Below are positions 20,141 to 27,346 of a DNA stretch of 42,578 nucleotides, piece by piece. Source of the stretch: Micavibrio sp. (lineage in GTDB: Bacteria; Pseudomonadota; Alphaproteobacteria; Micavibrionales; Micavibrionaceae). Position 1 is the stretch's first letter. Each line of letters starts with the position of its first letter. The stretch lies in the NCBI GenBank assembly GCA_028290825.1, contig JAQGJB010000114.1:1-42578 (forward strand), in the 5' to 3' direction. Both the position numbers and the translations under genes were made by a program. Under the pieces are notes generated by a model. It had not been told where the DNA came from. It did not search any database and worked only from the letters and a program-made list of their open reading frames with translations.

Positions 20141-20458
20141 ATGTCCAAAGAGAAATTCGGTCGCCCAAAGCAATCCTCCACCATCTCGGCAAAAATTGCG
20201 TATGAGAGGCTTTTCGAAGCAGGCTACCGTCCGCGCCTTATCGCTGGCGCGAAGCCCCTGCATGAAGAAAACTGGGGCACCGTCATCACCCACAAAAGCG
20301 TTGTCCGCAGCATCACCGGCGACTCTGTGTATCTGGATCATCCGCAAGGCGGGCTGGAAGTTGTCCTAAAAATCAAAGGCATGATGAGCGAAAAAAGCCT
20401 CAGCTATTTCAGCCAGCATGTGGGCGTTGAAATGAAGCCGGCACCAGCCCCCCGTTAA
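20141..20458 (+). CDS. Hypothetical protein between lpxC and ftsZ
   Basis: A 105-residue basic protein with no signal peptide or membrane helix. The N-terminus is Lys/Ser-rich; the middle (YERLFEAGYRPRLIAGAKPL) and the Val/Gly-rich VVRSITGDSVYLDHPQGGLEVVL look folded, possibly a small beta domain. It has a strong ribosome binding site (GGAGAAAGGG) and an extended -10 promoter, which support a real gene. It is oriented opposite to the flanking ftsZ and lpxC. I do not recognise a family. Confidence 0.72.
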   Translation: MSKEKFGRPKQSSTISAKIAYERLFEAGYRPRLIAGAKPLHEENWGTVITHKSVVRSITGDSVYLDHPQGGLEVVLKIKGMMSEKSLSYFSQHVGVEMKPAPAPR

Positions 20459-20472
20459 TCAGCCTAACAGGC

Positions 20473-20500
20473 AAAAAAAGAGGGGAGCCAGTGGCTCCCC
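20473..20500 (-). terminator. Rho-independent terminator of ftsZ
   Basis: On the minus strand, a perfect 8-base stem GGGGAGCC / GGCTCCCC with a 3-base loop is followed by TCTTTTTTT. It lies about 27 bases after the ftsZ stop. On the plus strand the stem is followed only by TTAAGTTT, so it is a weaker terminator for the opposing 105-residue gene. Confidence 0.85.
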
Positions 20501-20526
20501 TTAAGTTTGAACCGTTCCTCGGCGGT

Positions 20527-22284
20527 TCAGTTGGCTTGGCGACGGAGGAATGCTGGAATATCAATCTCCTCATCCATCTGTGCGGCGGGGCGTGTAGCCA
20601 CTGGCGCATCGATGTTCAGGCTGCCCTGTTGCGGGGCCTGATAGGATGATTGACGGGACGGAGCACGAAGACCACCGGTGTTACCACCCGATGTTGTCTC
20701 GCCTGACGTCTCCCCGGACTCGTCTTCTTCATGACGAAGCCCTTGTGTAAAACGTTCGAACAGTGACGCAGCACGGCTCTTTTGCACTGGTGCCGCTGCC
20801 GGAACCGGCGGACGCAGGGCATAACCACCCTGTGAAGCCTGTGTCTGGACTGGCATCTCAACCTGCGTCTGCACCGGAGCGCCAACCTGCGGAGCATAAC
20901 TGCTCACCGGCTGTTGCTGCGGAGCTTCGATCGGTGCCGGTGGAATGAACGAGTCATTATACCGCGTACCGCGCATGGCCTGTTGTTGCGCCTGTTGCTG
21001 ATGGAAAGTTTGCTGCTGGACGTAGTTCTGTACCGGGGCAACTTCTTCCTCGACATAAACCGGCTCTTCAATCTTACGTGCGGCTGCACCGGCATAGGCT
21101 GTCCCGGTCGGGAGCGGCATGCTGCTGCGGGCTGACGTTACATTGTGCTGAACCGGAGCCGTTACCGGAGCGGACACATTGCGTGTCACCGGTGCCGCTT
21201 CAACTTCGTTAACTGTGTTTGGGCGATTGCGTTCCAGCTTACGCTCGTTTTGCTGTGCGCTCGTGAGCACGTTCAGCATGCTGGACGACAAGTTTCCCGT
21301 TGTACGGCGAGCCTCGGCAACATCAATCCCTGTTGCAACGATGGATACGCGCATAATGCCTTCCATTGCGGCGTCGAATGTCGCACCGAAGATGATGTTT
21401 GCGTTCGGATCGACTTCGTCACGGACACGGTTGCAGGCCTCATCGACTTCAAACAGTGTCATGTCGCTGCCGCCGGTGACGTTGATGATGACGCCGCGTG
21501 CGCCCTTCATCGAAATATCATCGAGCAGCGGGTTGTTGATCGCGGCTTCAGCAGCTTCGACCGCACGGCGGTCGCCCATGCTTTCGCCCATACCGATCAT
21601 TGCCTTGCCCATCTCCATCATACCCGTGCGGATATCGGCGAAATCGAGATTGATCTGGCCCGGACGAACCATCAGGTCGGTGACGCTGCGAACGCCAGCC
21701 TGCAGAACACCATCAGCCATTTTGAAAGCTTCGGCAAAAGTGGTTTTTTCGTTGGCGATGCGGAACAGGTTCTGGTTTGGAATGACGATCAATGTATCGA
21801 CATATTCCTGCATCTGGCGAATGCCCTCTTCCGCCATTTTCATGCGCAGAGTGCCTTCGAAGTGGAACGGCTTGGTGACAACACCAACCGTCAGAATTCC
21901 TTTTTCACGGCAGGCGCGCGCAATAACCGGTGCCGCACCCGTTCCCGTACCGCCACCCATACCGGCGGTGATGAACACCATGTTCGAACCCTCGATCAGC
22001 TGAACCGCTTCCTCGATGGATTCTTCCGCAGCCGCACGACCGACTTCCGGTCTTGCCCCTGCACCCAGGCCGCCGGTAACGGTCATGCCCAGCTGGATTT
22101 TGTTTTCGCAGAGCGAACCTTCCAATGCCTGCGCATCGGTGTTGCACACAACGAACTCCACACCCTCTAAATTAGAGGTGATCATATTATTAACGGCGTT
22201 ACCGCCTGCGCCGCCGACTCCGACGACCGTAATTTTAGGTGACAATTTTTTAACCTCTTTATGCTGCATTCTGACGTTGATCAT
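20527..22284 (-). CDS. ftsZ: Cell division GTPase FtsZ, long-linker form
   Basis: A 585-residue FtsZ, the tubulin-like protein that forms the division ring. The GTPase core covers about residues 14-330, with [15 protein letters not shown] (21-35), tubulin signature GGGTGTG (110-116) and T7-loop NLDFAD (212-217). A disordered Gln/Pro/Ala-rich linker of about 240 residues follows, then the C-terminal peptide [15 protein letters not shown] that binds FtsA and other anchors. A very long linker is usual in alphaproteobacteria. An upstream in-frame GTG at 22317 exists, but CGGAGGTC lies between it and ATG 22284, so the ATG is chosen. It is transcribed alone, with its own upstream control region and a terminator. 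Confidence 0.97.
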   Translation of the reverse strand: MINVRMQHKEVKKLSPKITVVGVGGAGGNAVNNMITSNLEGVEFVVCNTDAQALEGSLCENKIQLGMTVTGGLGAGARPEVGRAAAEESIEEAVQLIEGSNMVFITAGMGGGTGTGAAPVIARACREKGILTVGVVTKPFHFEGTLRMKMAEEGIRQMQEYVDTLIVIPNQNLFRIANEKTTFAEAFKMADGVLQAGVRSVTDLMVRPGQINLDFADIRTGMMEMGKAMIGMGESMGDRRAVEAAEAAINNPLLDDISMKGARGVIINVTGGSDMTLFEVDEACNRVRDEVDPNANIIFGATFDAAMEGIMRVSIVATGIDVAEARRTTGNLSSSMLNVLTSAQQNERKLERNRPNTVNEVEAAPVTRNVSAPVTAPVQHNVTSARSSMPLPTGTAYAGAAARKIEEPVYVEEEVAPVQNYVQQQTFHQQQAQQQAMRGTRYNDSFIPPAPIEAPQQQPVSSYAPQVGAPVQTQVEMPVQTQASQGGYALRPPVPAAAPVQKSRAASLFERFTQGLRHEEDESGETSGETTSGGNTGGLRAPSRQSSYQAPQQGSLNIDAPVATRPAAQMDEEIDIPAFLRRQAN

Positions 22285-22638
22285 GGTGTGTGAAGACCTC
22301 CGTGTGTGTACGTTCACGATTCTATGTGACTTGATTCCGCCGTGAAAGGGGCCTCAAACTAAAAAAACCCATTTCTCGTGGCTTAAAGCCGTTTTCCTGT
22401 TCAGTTTTCTTTTATGTTTTCTGTGAATCGGATCCGCTAAGTGACTCATCCGACTCATGTTTTGGGATTGTTTCAGCAACCCCTTGATTCGACTAGAGTC
22501 ACCAAGTCGTTTTCTGTGGATAAGTGCTGATTCTGTGAATGGATTCAAAGATCTTTAACGTGGATCGTTCGGGGGATGACTCTGTGCGCGCAAATCACCC
22601 CTGTTTGCGTTGCTGTTCGGGCATGTTTTTACACGCCG
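22285..22638 (-). promoter_or_regulatory. ftsZ upstream control region: GANTC cluster
   Basis: This 354-base region holds no gene. Ten GANTC sequences begin at 22318, 22333, 22425, 22443, 22452, 22486, 22496, 22529, 22542 and 22578; about one is expected by chance in 265 bases at equal base frequencies. GANTC is the target of the cell-cycle methylase CcrM. Two of the sites are a direct repeat (GACTCAT at 22443 and 22452), and the site at 22496 overlaps a small palindrome GACTAGAGTC (22491-22500). A weak promoter-like pair (TTTCAC, 17 bases, TAGAAT) overlaps the most ftsZ-proximal GANTC. Methylation-dependent control of ftsZ is inferred from what is known in Caulobacter. Confidence 0.7.
22515..22523 (-). 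promoter_or_regulatory. DnaA box upstream of ftsZ
   Basis: TTATCCACA on the minus strand is a perfect match to the DnaA consensus. It lies about 230 bases upstream of the ftsZ ATG and inside the GANTC cluster. DnaA is known to activate ftsZ in Caulobacter. A single box with no AT-rich unwinding region does not suggest a replication origin. Confidence 0.65.
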
Positions 22639-23466
22639 CTACTTTTTACGCTTGGCTTCTTCCTGCTTGCGCTTATAGGCCATCTCGTTCTGCTTCTTCT
22701 TTTCCAGGAACTTCTTCTGATCGGTTTTTTTCTTGGCGAAGAATTTCTCTGTCTGCTTTTTCTTTTTCAGGAATTTCCCCAGATCGGCCTTTTTCTTGGC
22801 GCGGGCTTCTTCCTGTTGTTTCTGGGCCTGTTCGGCAAGGTTTGGCCCCTTTTCGCCGCCTGCCTTCGCTCCACCGCCGTAATCGCGCTGCGGCCCGGAA
22901 TAGCTGGCAGAAGACAACCCTTCCGCCAGGCTGCCTGGTGCCGGGCCATCATCGTCATCTTTCTGTATTCTGGGTGGTGCGGGTTTGCGGTAATTGGGAT
23001 TCTCTTTCACCATCTCCGGAGGAATCCCCCCCTGGATGGCTGTAGACAGATCACACCCTGTCAGCGAAGCCCCTTCAAGATTTGCCCCGCGCAGATCCGC
23101 GCCTGCAAAAACAGCCCTGTTGAGATGCGCCCCGCGCAGATCCGCGCCCATAAGGATTGCACCGCTAAAATCGGCACCGGTCAGAATGGCATGTTTCAGA
23201 TCCGCCCAGCCCATCTGCGCCCTCTGCAGGTTGGCATTGGCGAGATTGACGCTCCATAACGACGCATTCATAAGATCGGCCTTATGCAGATCAAGGATAA
23301 AATCCGGTTCATGATGACGGATGATGCCGACACGCTGGTGAAAAGTGCCGACCGAGCCTGATCGTAAAAAATAAATCAGGGCCTGTCTGCGCTCGGCCGG
23401 GCTGCGATTCAGGATATTATAGGCGTCGTTCAGATCACGAAAATCATCGCTGCTTAAATCACTCAT
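22639..23466 (-). CDS. Pentapeptide-repeat protein with lysine-rich repeated tail
   Basis: A 275-residue protein in three parts. Residues 1-60 form an N-terminal helical domain (FRDLNDAYNILNRSPAERRQ). About 61-142 is a run of roughly sixteen pentapeptide repeats of the A(D/N)Lxx type (ANANLQRAQM, GADFSGAIL, GADLRGAHL, GADLRGANLEGASL), which fold as a right-handed beta-helix. A disordered Pro/Gly/Asp stretch leads to a strongly basic tail with three imperfect ten-residue repeats: KFLKKKKQTE, KFFAKKKTDQ and KFLEKKKQNE. There is no signal peptide. It lies 36 bases after ftsA and is probably co-transcribed with it, separating ftsA from ftsZ. Function is unknown; the basic tail could bind nucleic acid or acidic lipid. 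Confidence 0.85.
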   Translation of the reverse strand: MSDLSSDDFRDLNDAYNILNRSPAERRQALIYFLRSGSVGTFHQRVGIIRHHEPDFILDLHKADLMNASLWSVNLANANLQRAQMGWADLKHAILTGADFSGAILMGADLRGAHLNRAVFAGADLRGANLEGASLTGCDLSTAIQGGIPPEMVKENPNYRKPAPPRIQKDDDDGPAPGSLAEGLSSASYSGPQRDYGGGAKAGGEKGPNLAEQAQKQQEEARAKKKADLGKFLKKKKQTEKFFAKKKTDQKKFLEKKKQNEMAYKRKQEEAKRKK

Positions 23467-23502
23467 GGTCGCCCCTGATATCTATTGAGTCTTATTAATA
23501 TC

Positions 23503-24771
23503 TTACCAGTTTTCACGCAGCCATAACCGGATGCGCTGCATTAAATTTTCCGGTTCCGCCTGAATCATCACCTGGGTCGGCATTTCATCGCTGCGCTCCG
23601 TAATATAGGTGAGCAACCCGGCCGTCGTGGCAAAGGCCGGCCCCGTCACGGATTCCGGCACGCCCGTCAGACGGATCGGTTTCCCAAGCCGCACCTGCTT
23701 ATCGAGGACCATCTGCCCCAGATCGCGCAGACCGGGCAACTGGCTGGCCCCGCCGGTCAGGACGACACGCCGCCCCGTCGATGGCCCAAGGCCGCTATCC
23801 TGCAAACGCGCCCGCGCCAGTTCGAAAATCTCTTCCACCCGCGGCTGGATAATTCCGATCAGCAGGGAACGCGGCACATGGTTCGGGCTGGAATGCTCAT
23901 CCTCCCCCACCTGCGGCACATCTATCAGTTCGTTCTGATCGTTGGTCGATCCCATCGCACTGCCATAGAGAGTCTTCAGTCTCTCCGCCTGCGCAATCGA
24001 CGTGGTCAGGCCGCGCGCAATATCGCTGGTCACGTGCTGTCCGCCGACCGGGATAGCATCGGAATAAATCATCTTTCCGGCCTGAAACACCGCCATCGAT
24101 GTCACACCGCCGCCCATATCGATGACGGTGCATCCCAGATCCATCTCATCCTCAACCAGCGATGAAAGCCCCGCCGCGTAAGGCGAAACGCACATCGCCG
24201 CGATGTCCAGGTGGCTGCGCTCGATACAGGTCGCAATATTACGCAACGCGCCGGAATCCCCGGTGACCAGGTGAATATCCACCTGCATCGACTGCCCGAA
24301 CATTCCGCGGGGGTCGCGCACACCGGCATGGCCGTCAATCACATAGCCCGCCGCGATGGTATGCACCATATCACGGTCCGGCGATAAACTCTGATCCTGC
24401 GCACGCGCCAGAGCCCGGCGGATGTCCTGGTCCGTCACCTCATGCCCAAGCACATCGATATCGGCGCTGAAATGATGGGACTGCGCATGAATGCCCGGCA
24501 CGTTGATGACGACATCGCGCAAGGGATATCCCTTCATCGTTTCCGCCGCCATATTCTCCGCCGCATGCACAGTCTGGCGAATGGCGGTTTCCGCCGCCTC
24601 GAGGTCCACAACCGTTCCGCCCTTGATCCCCGCCGAAGCCTGATGGCCGACGCCGACCACCTCATACCCGCCTTCATCGTCGCTCATACGCGCGATAAAG
24701 CACGAAATCTTGGTCGTGCCGATATCCAGCGCAGCGATAACGGAGCCTTTCGGCCTGAATTTTTGTTTCAT
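23503..24771 (-). CDS. ftsA: Cell division protein FtsA
   Basis: A 422-residue actin-like ATPase that anchors FtsZ to the membrane. Phosphate-1 motif IAALDIGTTKISCF lies near residues 13-26, phosphate-2 VIDMGGGVTSMAVF in the middle, and the adenosine motif VVLTGGASQLPGL toward the end. The last residues (NLMQRIRLWLRENW) form the expected amphipathic membrane-targeting helix. ATG 24771 (MKQKFRPKG) fits the family's N-terminus. An in-frame extension to 24858 is possible but unlikely, although AGGAGG within it is the only strong Shine-Dalgarno-like sequence nearby. FtsA is separated from ftsQ by a plus-strand gene and a terminator, so it needs its own promoter in 24772-24940. Confidence 0.95.
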   Translation of the reverse strand: MKQKFRPKGSVIAALDIGTTKISCFIARMSDDEGGYEVVGVGHQASAGIKGGTVVDLEAAETAIRQTVHAAENMAAETMKGYPLRDVVINVPGIHAQSHHFSADIDVLGHEVTDQDIRRALARAQDQSLSPDRDMVHTIAAGYVIDGHAGVRDPRGMFGQSMQVDIHLVTGDSGALRNIATCIERSHLDIAAMCVSPYAAGLSSLVEDEMDLGCTVIDMGGGVTSMAVFQAGKMIYSDAIPVGGQHVTSDIARGLTTSIAQAERLKTLYGSAMGSTNDQNELIDVPQVGEDEHSSPNHVPRSLLIGIIQPRVEEIFELARARLQDSGLGPSTGRRVVLTGGASQLPGLRDLGQMVLDKQVRLGKPIRLTGVPESVTGPAFATTAGLLTYITERSDEMPTQVMIQAEPENLMQRIRLWLRENW

Positions 24772-24880
24772 TTCAATGACTTGATACAGGAAAAGGGGCG
24801 GCGCCCGTTGTGATCCTCCTATTTGAGCACAGATGCAGAAAATAGCAAGAATCCACACCTTAAAGTCTTATCAATAATGC

Positions 24881-24902
24881 GCCCCTATAATCGGTAAGGG
24901 GC
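24881..24902 (+). promoter_or_regulatory. Inverted repeat enclosing a TATAAT hexamer
   Basis: GCCCCT and AGGGGC form a 6-base inverted repeat around a 10-base centre, with TATAAT at 24886-24891. It lies 38-60 bases upstream of the polyproline gene and in the divergent region with ftsA. It may be a -10 element inside an operator. No -35 is evident. Confidence 0.3.
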
Positions 24903-24940
24903 TTTCACGAGCTGCGTTTAAAAAACATAGGTCAAACCGA

Positions 24941-25390
24941 ATGTGTAAATTACTCCAGACCACGGCGCTCGCCGCTTTCATGGCTATGCCGCTTCTGCTT
25001 GCGTCAACCGATGTCCATGCCGCCGATACCGCAACACCCGCCGCCCATGCCGGCGGTCCCGGCGCTGGCGGCGGCCATCCGCCCGGCCCTCCCCCCGGCG
25101 CCCGGCCACCCCCTCCGCCGCCAGCCGACAAATCAGGCGCACCGCCCTCGTCCGAGGCAGGCTTACCGCCGCCTCCTCCGCCTCCACCCCGACATGACGG
25201 TTTCGGCGATCCGCCCTCAGATACGGGTGCCCCGCCTCCCCCGCCCCCGCATTTCTCAAGTGGGAATGACCGTCCTCCGCCTCCGCCCCCGCCTCAGCAA
25301 CAAACCGGCGCTGGTCCTGGACAAGGCTCAGCCCCACCACTGCCCCTTCCGCAAAATGGCGGAGCGCAGGGCGGCGCAACAGCCAAATAA
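24941..25390 (+). CDS. Secreted polyproline-rich low-complexity protein
   Basis: A 149-residue protein with a clear signal peptide (MCKLLQTTALAAFMAMPLLL, predicted cut after VHA at residue 27). The mature part is mostly Pro, Gly and Ala, with proline runs of six to eight (for example 56-61, 76-83, 98-103 and 112-118) separated by short charged or Ser/Asp linkers. It is likely an extended periplasmic or surface polypeptide; translating such runs should need EF-P. It is transcribed against ftsQ and ftsA and followed by a strong terminator. No catalytic motif is present, and reading the opposite strand gives no family. I cannot assign a function. Confidence 0.75.
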   Translation: MCKLLQTTALAAFMAMPLLLASTDVHAADTATPAAHAGGPGAGGGHPPGPPPGARPPPPPPADKSGAPPSSEAGLPPPPPPPPRHDGFGDPPSDTGAPPPPPPHFSSGNDRPPPPPPPQQQTGAGPGQGSAPPLPLPQNGGAQGGATAK

Positions 25391-25395
25391 TCAAC

Positions 25396-25428
25396 AAAAA
25401 GGGCGAAGCCGCATAGCTTCGCCCTTTT
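25396..25428. terminator. Bidirectional terminator between the polyproline gene and ftsQ
   Basis: A perfect 9-base stem GGGCGAAGC / GCTTCGCCC with a CGCATA loop is flanked by AAAAA on the left and TTTTC on the right, so a U-tract follows the hairpin in both directions. It lies 6 bases after the plus-strand gene and 20 bases after the ftsQ stop. Confidence 0.9.
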
Positions 25429-25447
25429 CTATTCTGGGAAGGAATGT

Positions 25448-26329
25448 CTAAATCGCCTTATCCGGCTGATAACTGACCTTATAATCCTGTGCTTCGGCAT
25501 CCGGCCTGGTACGGATCACGATCCGTCCCGGCTCCCGCAAATCAATCGTATCAAGCGGTTTGTCGAGAAGCGCATCTTTCTCCTGCGCCTCGGCCAAGCG
25601 GCGCAGCGCCACGGAAAGATCCTCCTCAGGCATGCGCACCGTAATATTGTTTTTCAGCCGCAAATCCCAGCGTCGGTCACCGACATACATCGCCGCCACC
25701 ATGCGCTCCATGACGACAGGCTCCGCCGCCATCAGGTCGAGCAGCGACGCCGCCTTCTTCTCCGCCCCGGCCCCGACGACCAGCGGCAGATTACTGAACC
25801 GCGCCACTTCCCTCTTCACATCACTGATCACAATCCCGTCCGCGTCGATCAGCTTCACCTTGTTCTGACTTTGCCACAGAGCAAACGGCTTGCGTTCGAC
25901 TATCGACACAAAAATTACGCCGGGCAGACGACGCTCGACCCGCGCCTGCGCAATCCAGGATTCCTTCTCAAGGCTTTCGCGCACGGTCGCAGGATTGAAT
26001 GCAAAGATCGGATCGCCACGCTCGGCATGGATCAACCCCAGCAGCACTTCAGTATCGGCATTCTGGCGTCCCTCCACCAGGATATCCCTGACCGCAAAAC
26101 CATTGCGCGCTGTCATACGGTAAAAACCGTTCGCCACGTTATCCTGGGCGCGTCCGATGATACCGCTCGACGATACCCAGGCCGCCCCCCATAACAGGGC
26201 CAGAAACAATGAAGTAAACAGAAGAACGCGTTTTAAACCACGGCTCAGGCGAAAAGCTTTTGCCTGCCTTTGGCTGCGGGCGACGACGGAGCTTCGGCGG
26301 GTTCCGCCTTTGGATTTGACGCGTGGCAT
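25448..26329 (-). CDS. ftsQ: Cell division protein FtsQ
   Basis: A 293-residue bitopic protein of the divisome. It has a basic N-terminal tail, one membrane helix at about 34-54 (VLLFTSLFLALLWGAAWVSS), a POTRA domain starting around 72 (FAVRDILVEGRQNADTEVLL) and the FtsQ beta domain (RLPGVIFVSIVERKPFALWQ onwards). The ATG at 26329 lies 85 bases inside ddl. No later in-frame start precedes the membrane helix, so the overlap seems genuine. FtsQ ends the murC-to-ftsQ block because of the terminator downstream. Confidence 0.93.
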   Translation of the reverse strand: MPRVKSKGGTRRSSVVARSQRQAKAFRLSRGLKRVLLFTSLFLALLWGAAWVSSSGIIGRAQDNVANGFYRMTARNGFAVRDILVEGRQNADTEVLLGLIHAERGDPIFAFNPATVRESLEKESWIAQARVERRLPGVIFVSIVERKPFALWQSQNKVKLIDADGIVISDVKREVARFSNLPLVVGAGAEKKAASLLDLMAAEPVVMERMVAAMYVGDRRWDLRLKNNITVRMPEEDLSVALRRLAEAQEKDALLDKPLDTIDLREPGRIVIRTRPDAEAQDYKVSYQPDKAI

Positions 26330-27237
26330 CGGGCTGTTTCCACAAGATGAGCGCAGAGTTGAACATAAGACATGCCGAGGGATTCCGGCTGGACCACGGC
26401 GACCGATCCCGGCGAAAGTCCCGGCATGGTGTTGATCTCCAGCAAATATACCCCATCCGCGCCCGGTTTGGAATCATCATAACGCAAATCGCAACGCGCC
26501 AGACCGGAACAGCCTAAGACTGCATAGGTTTTCTCCGCAAATTCCTTGGCCGTCTTCGCCACGATTTCCGGCACAACCGCAGGGGTCACCAGTTCAGTGC
26601 GCTTATCGCTGTATTTCGCGTCGTAATCGAAGAACCGCCCCGGAAACAGAATCTCCGTCACGCTCTGTGCCTTGCCGTCCAGAACGGCCACATGAATTTC
26701 ACGGCCCGGTACGAATTTCTCAACCAGCGCCGTTTCACCAAACGTCCAGGTTGCCTCGTCAATCGGCATCTGGTTCTCACCCTCAAGGATGATCCGCACA
26801 CCAACACTTGACCCTTCGTTGATCGGCTTTACCACATAGGGCCGCGCCATCACGGTTTCGGCCAGAATATCCGCCTTCGGTGCCACGATACCCGGCGACA
26901 CCCGCACACCGACAGACACAGCCATAATTTTGGTCGCCGTCTTGTCCATGCCAATCGCCGATGCGGTGACACCAGAATGCGTATAAGGAACCGCCAGCAT
27001 TTCCAGGAACCCCTGGATCACGCCGTCTTCACCGCCACGGCCATAAAGATTATTGAACACGACATCCGGACGGGGTGTCAGCTCGGAAATGAGTTTGTTG
27101 AGATCACCGGTGAAATCAATCACCTTTACGTCATAGCCGCTTTCCAGCAGAGCCTTCTCGATGTGCTTGCCCTTCATCAGCGACACTTCGCGTTCGCTTG
27201 AGGTTCCACCGATCAGTAAGGCAACTTTCTTGCTCAT
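26245..27237 (-). CDS. ddl: D-alanine--D-alanine ligase
   Basis: A 330-residue ATP-grasp enzyme that makes the D-Ala-D-Ala dipeptide for UDP-MurNAc-pentapeptide. Motifs are LIGGTSSEREVSL (N-terminus), NLYGRGGEDGVIQGFLEML, YTHSGVTASAIGMDK, VVKPINEGSSVGV and the metal-binding EINTMPGLS. The last 20 or so residues (NPKAEPAEAPSSPAAKGRQK) are a low-complexity tail not needed by the fold. It is this tail that overlaps the start of ftsQ in another frame. Confidence 0.96.
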   Translation of the reverse strand: MSKKVALLIGGTSSEREVSLMKGKHIEKALLESGYDVKVIDFTGDLNKLISELTPRPDVVFNNLYGRGGEDGVIQGFLEMLAVPYTHSGVTASAIGMDKTATKIMAVSVGVRVSPGIVAPKADILAETVMARPYVVKPINEGSSVGVRIILEGENQMPIDEATWTFGETALVEKFVPGREIHVAVLDGKAQSVTEILFPGRFFDYDAKYSDKRTELVTPAVVPEIVAKTAKEFAEKTYAVLGCSGLARCDLRYDDSKPGADGVYLLEINTMPGLSPGSVAVVQPESLGMSYVQLCAHLVETARCHASNPKAEPAEAPSSPAAKGRQKLFA

Positions 27238-27346
27238 TATGAATCTCCCTGCGTTATCTGCCTTTATTGTACCGCGTTGTACGGACCTTGCAAAGGCCGA
27301 TCAGCACGATACTCCAGACTTCGTAAGGCATGACGACGGGCAGGAA

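Noticed and set aside
21145-22170. A 341-codon plus-strand open frame opposite ftsZ
   Set aside because: It is antisense to the conserved FtsZ GTPase core; composition is that of a shadow (His, Arg, Asp, Cys-rich) and there is no ribosome binding site or known motif.
22285-22638. A replication origin upstream of ftsZ
   Set aside because: Only one DnaA box is present, with no AT-rich unwinding tract, no array of boxes and no neighbouring dnaA, hemE or parAB genes.
22660-22800. A DNA tandem repeat array in the lysine-rich tail of the pentapeptide protein
   Set aside because: The repetition is at protein level and explained by biased Lys/Phe/Gln codons; DNA copies are imperfect and few, so it is not annotated as a separate repeat element.
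24984-25397. A 137-codon minus-strand frame opposite the polyproline gene, which would restore co-directionality with ftsQ and ftsA
   Set aside because: It has no signal peptide, motif or clear start signal, whereas the plus-strand frame has a clean signal peptide and a terminator just after its stop.
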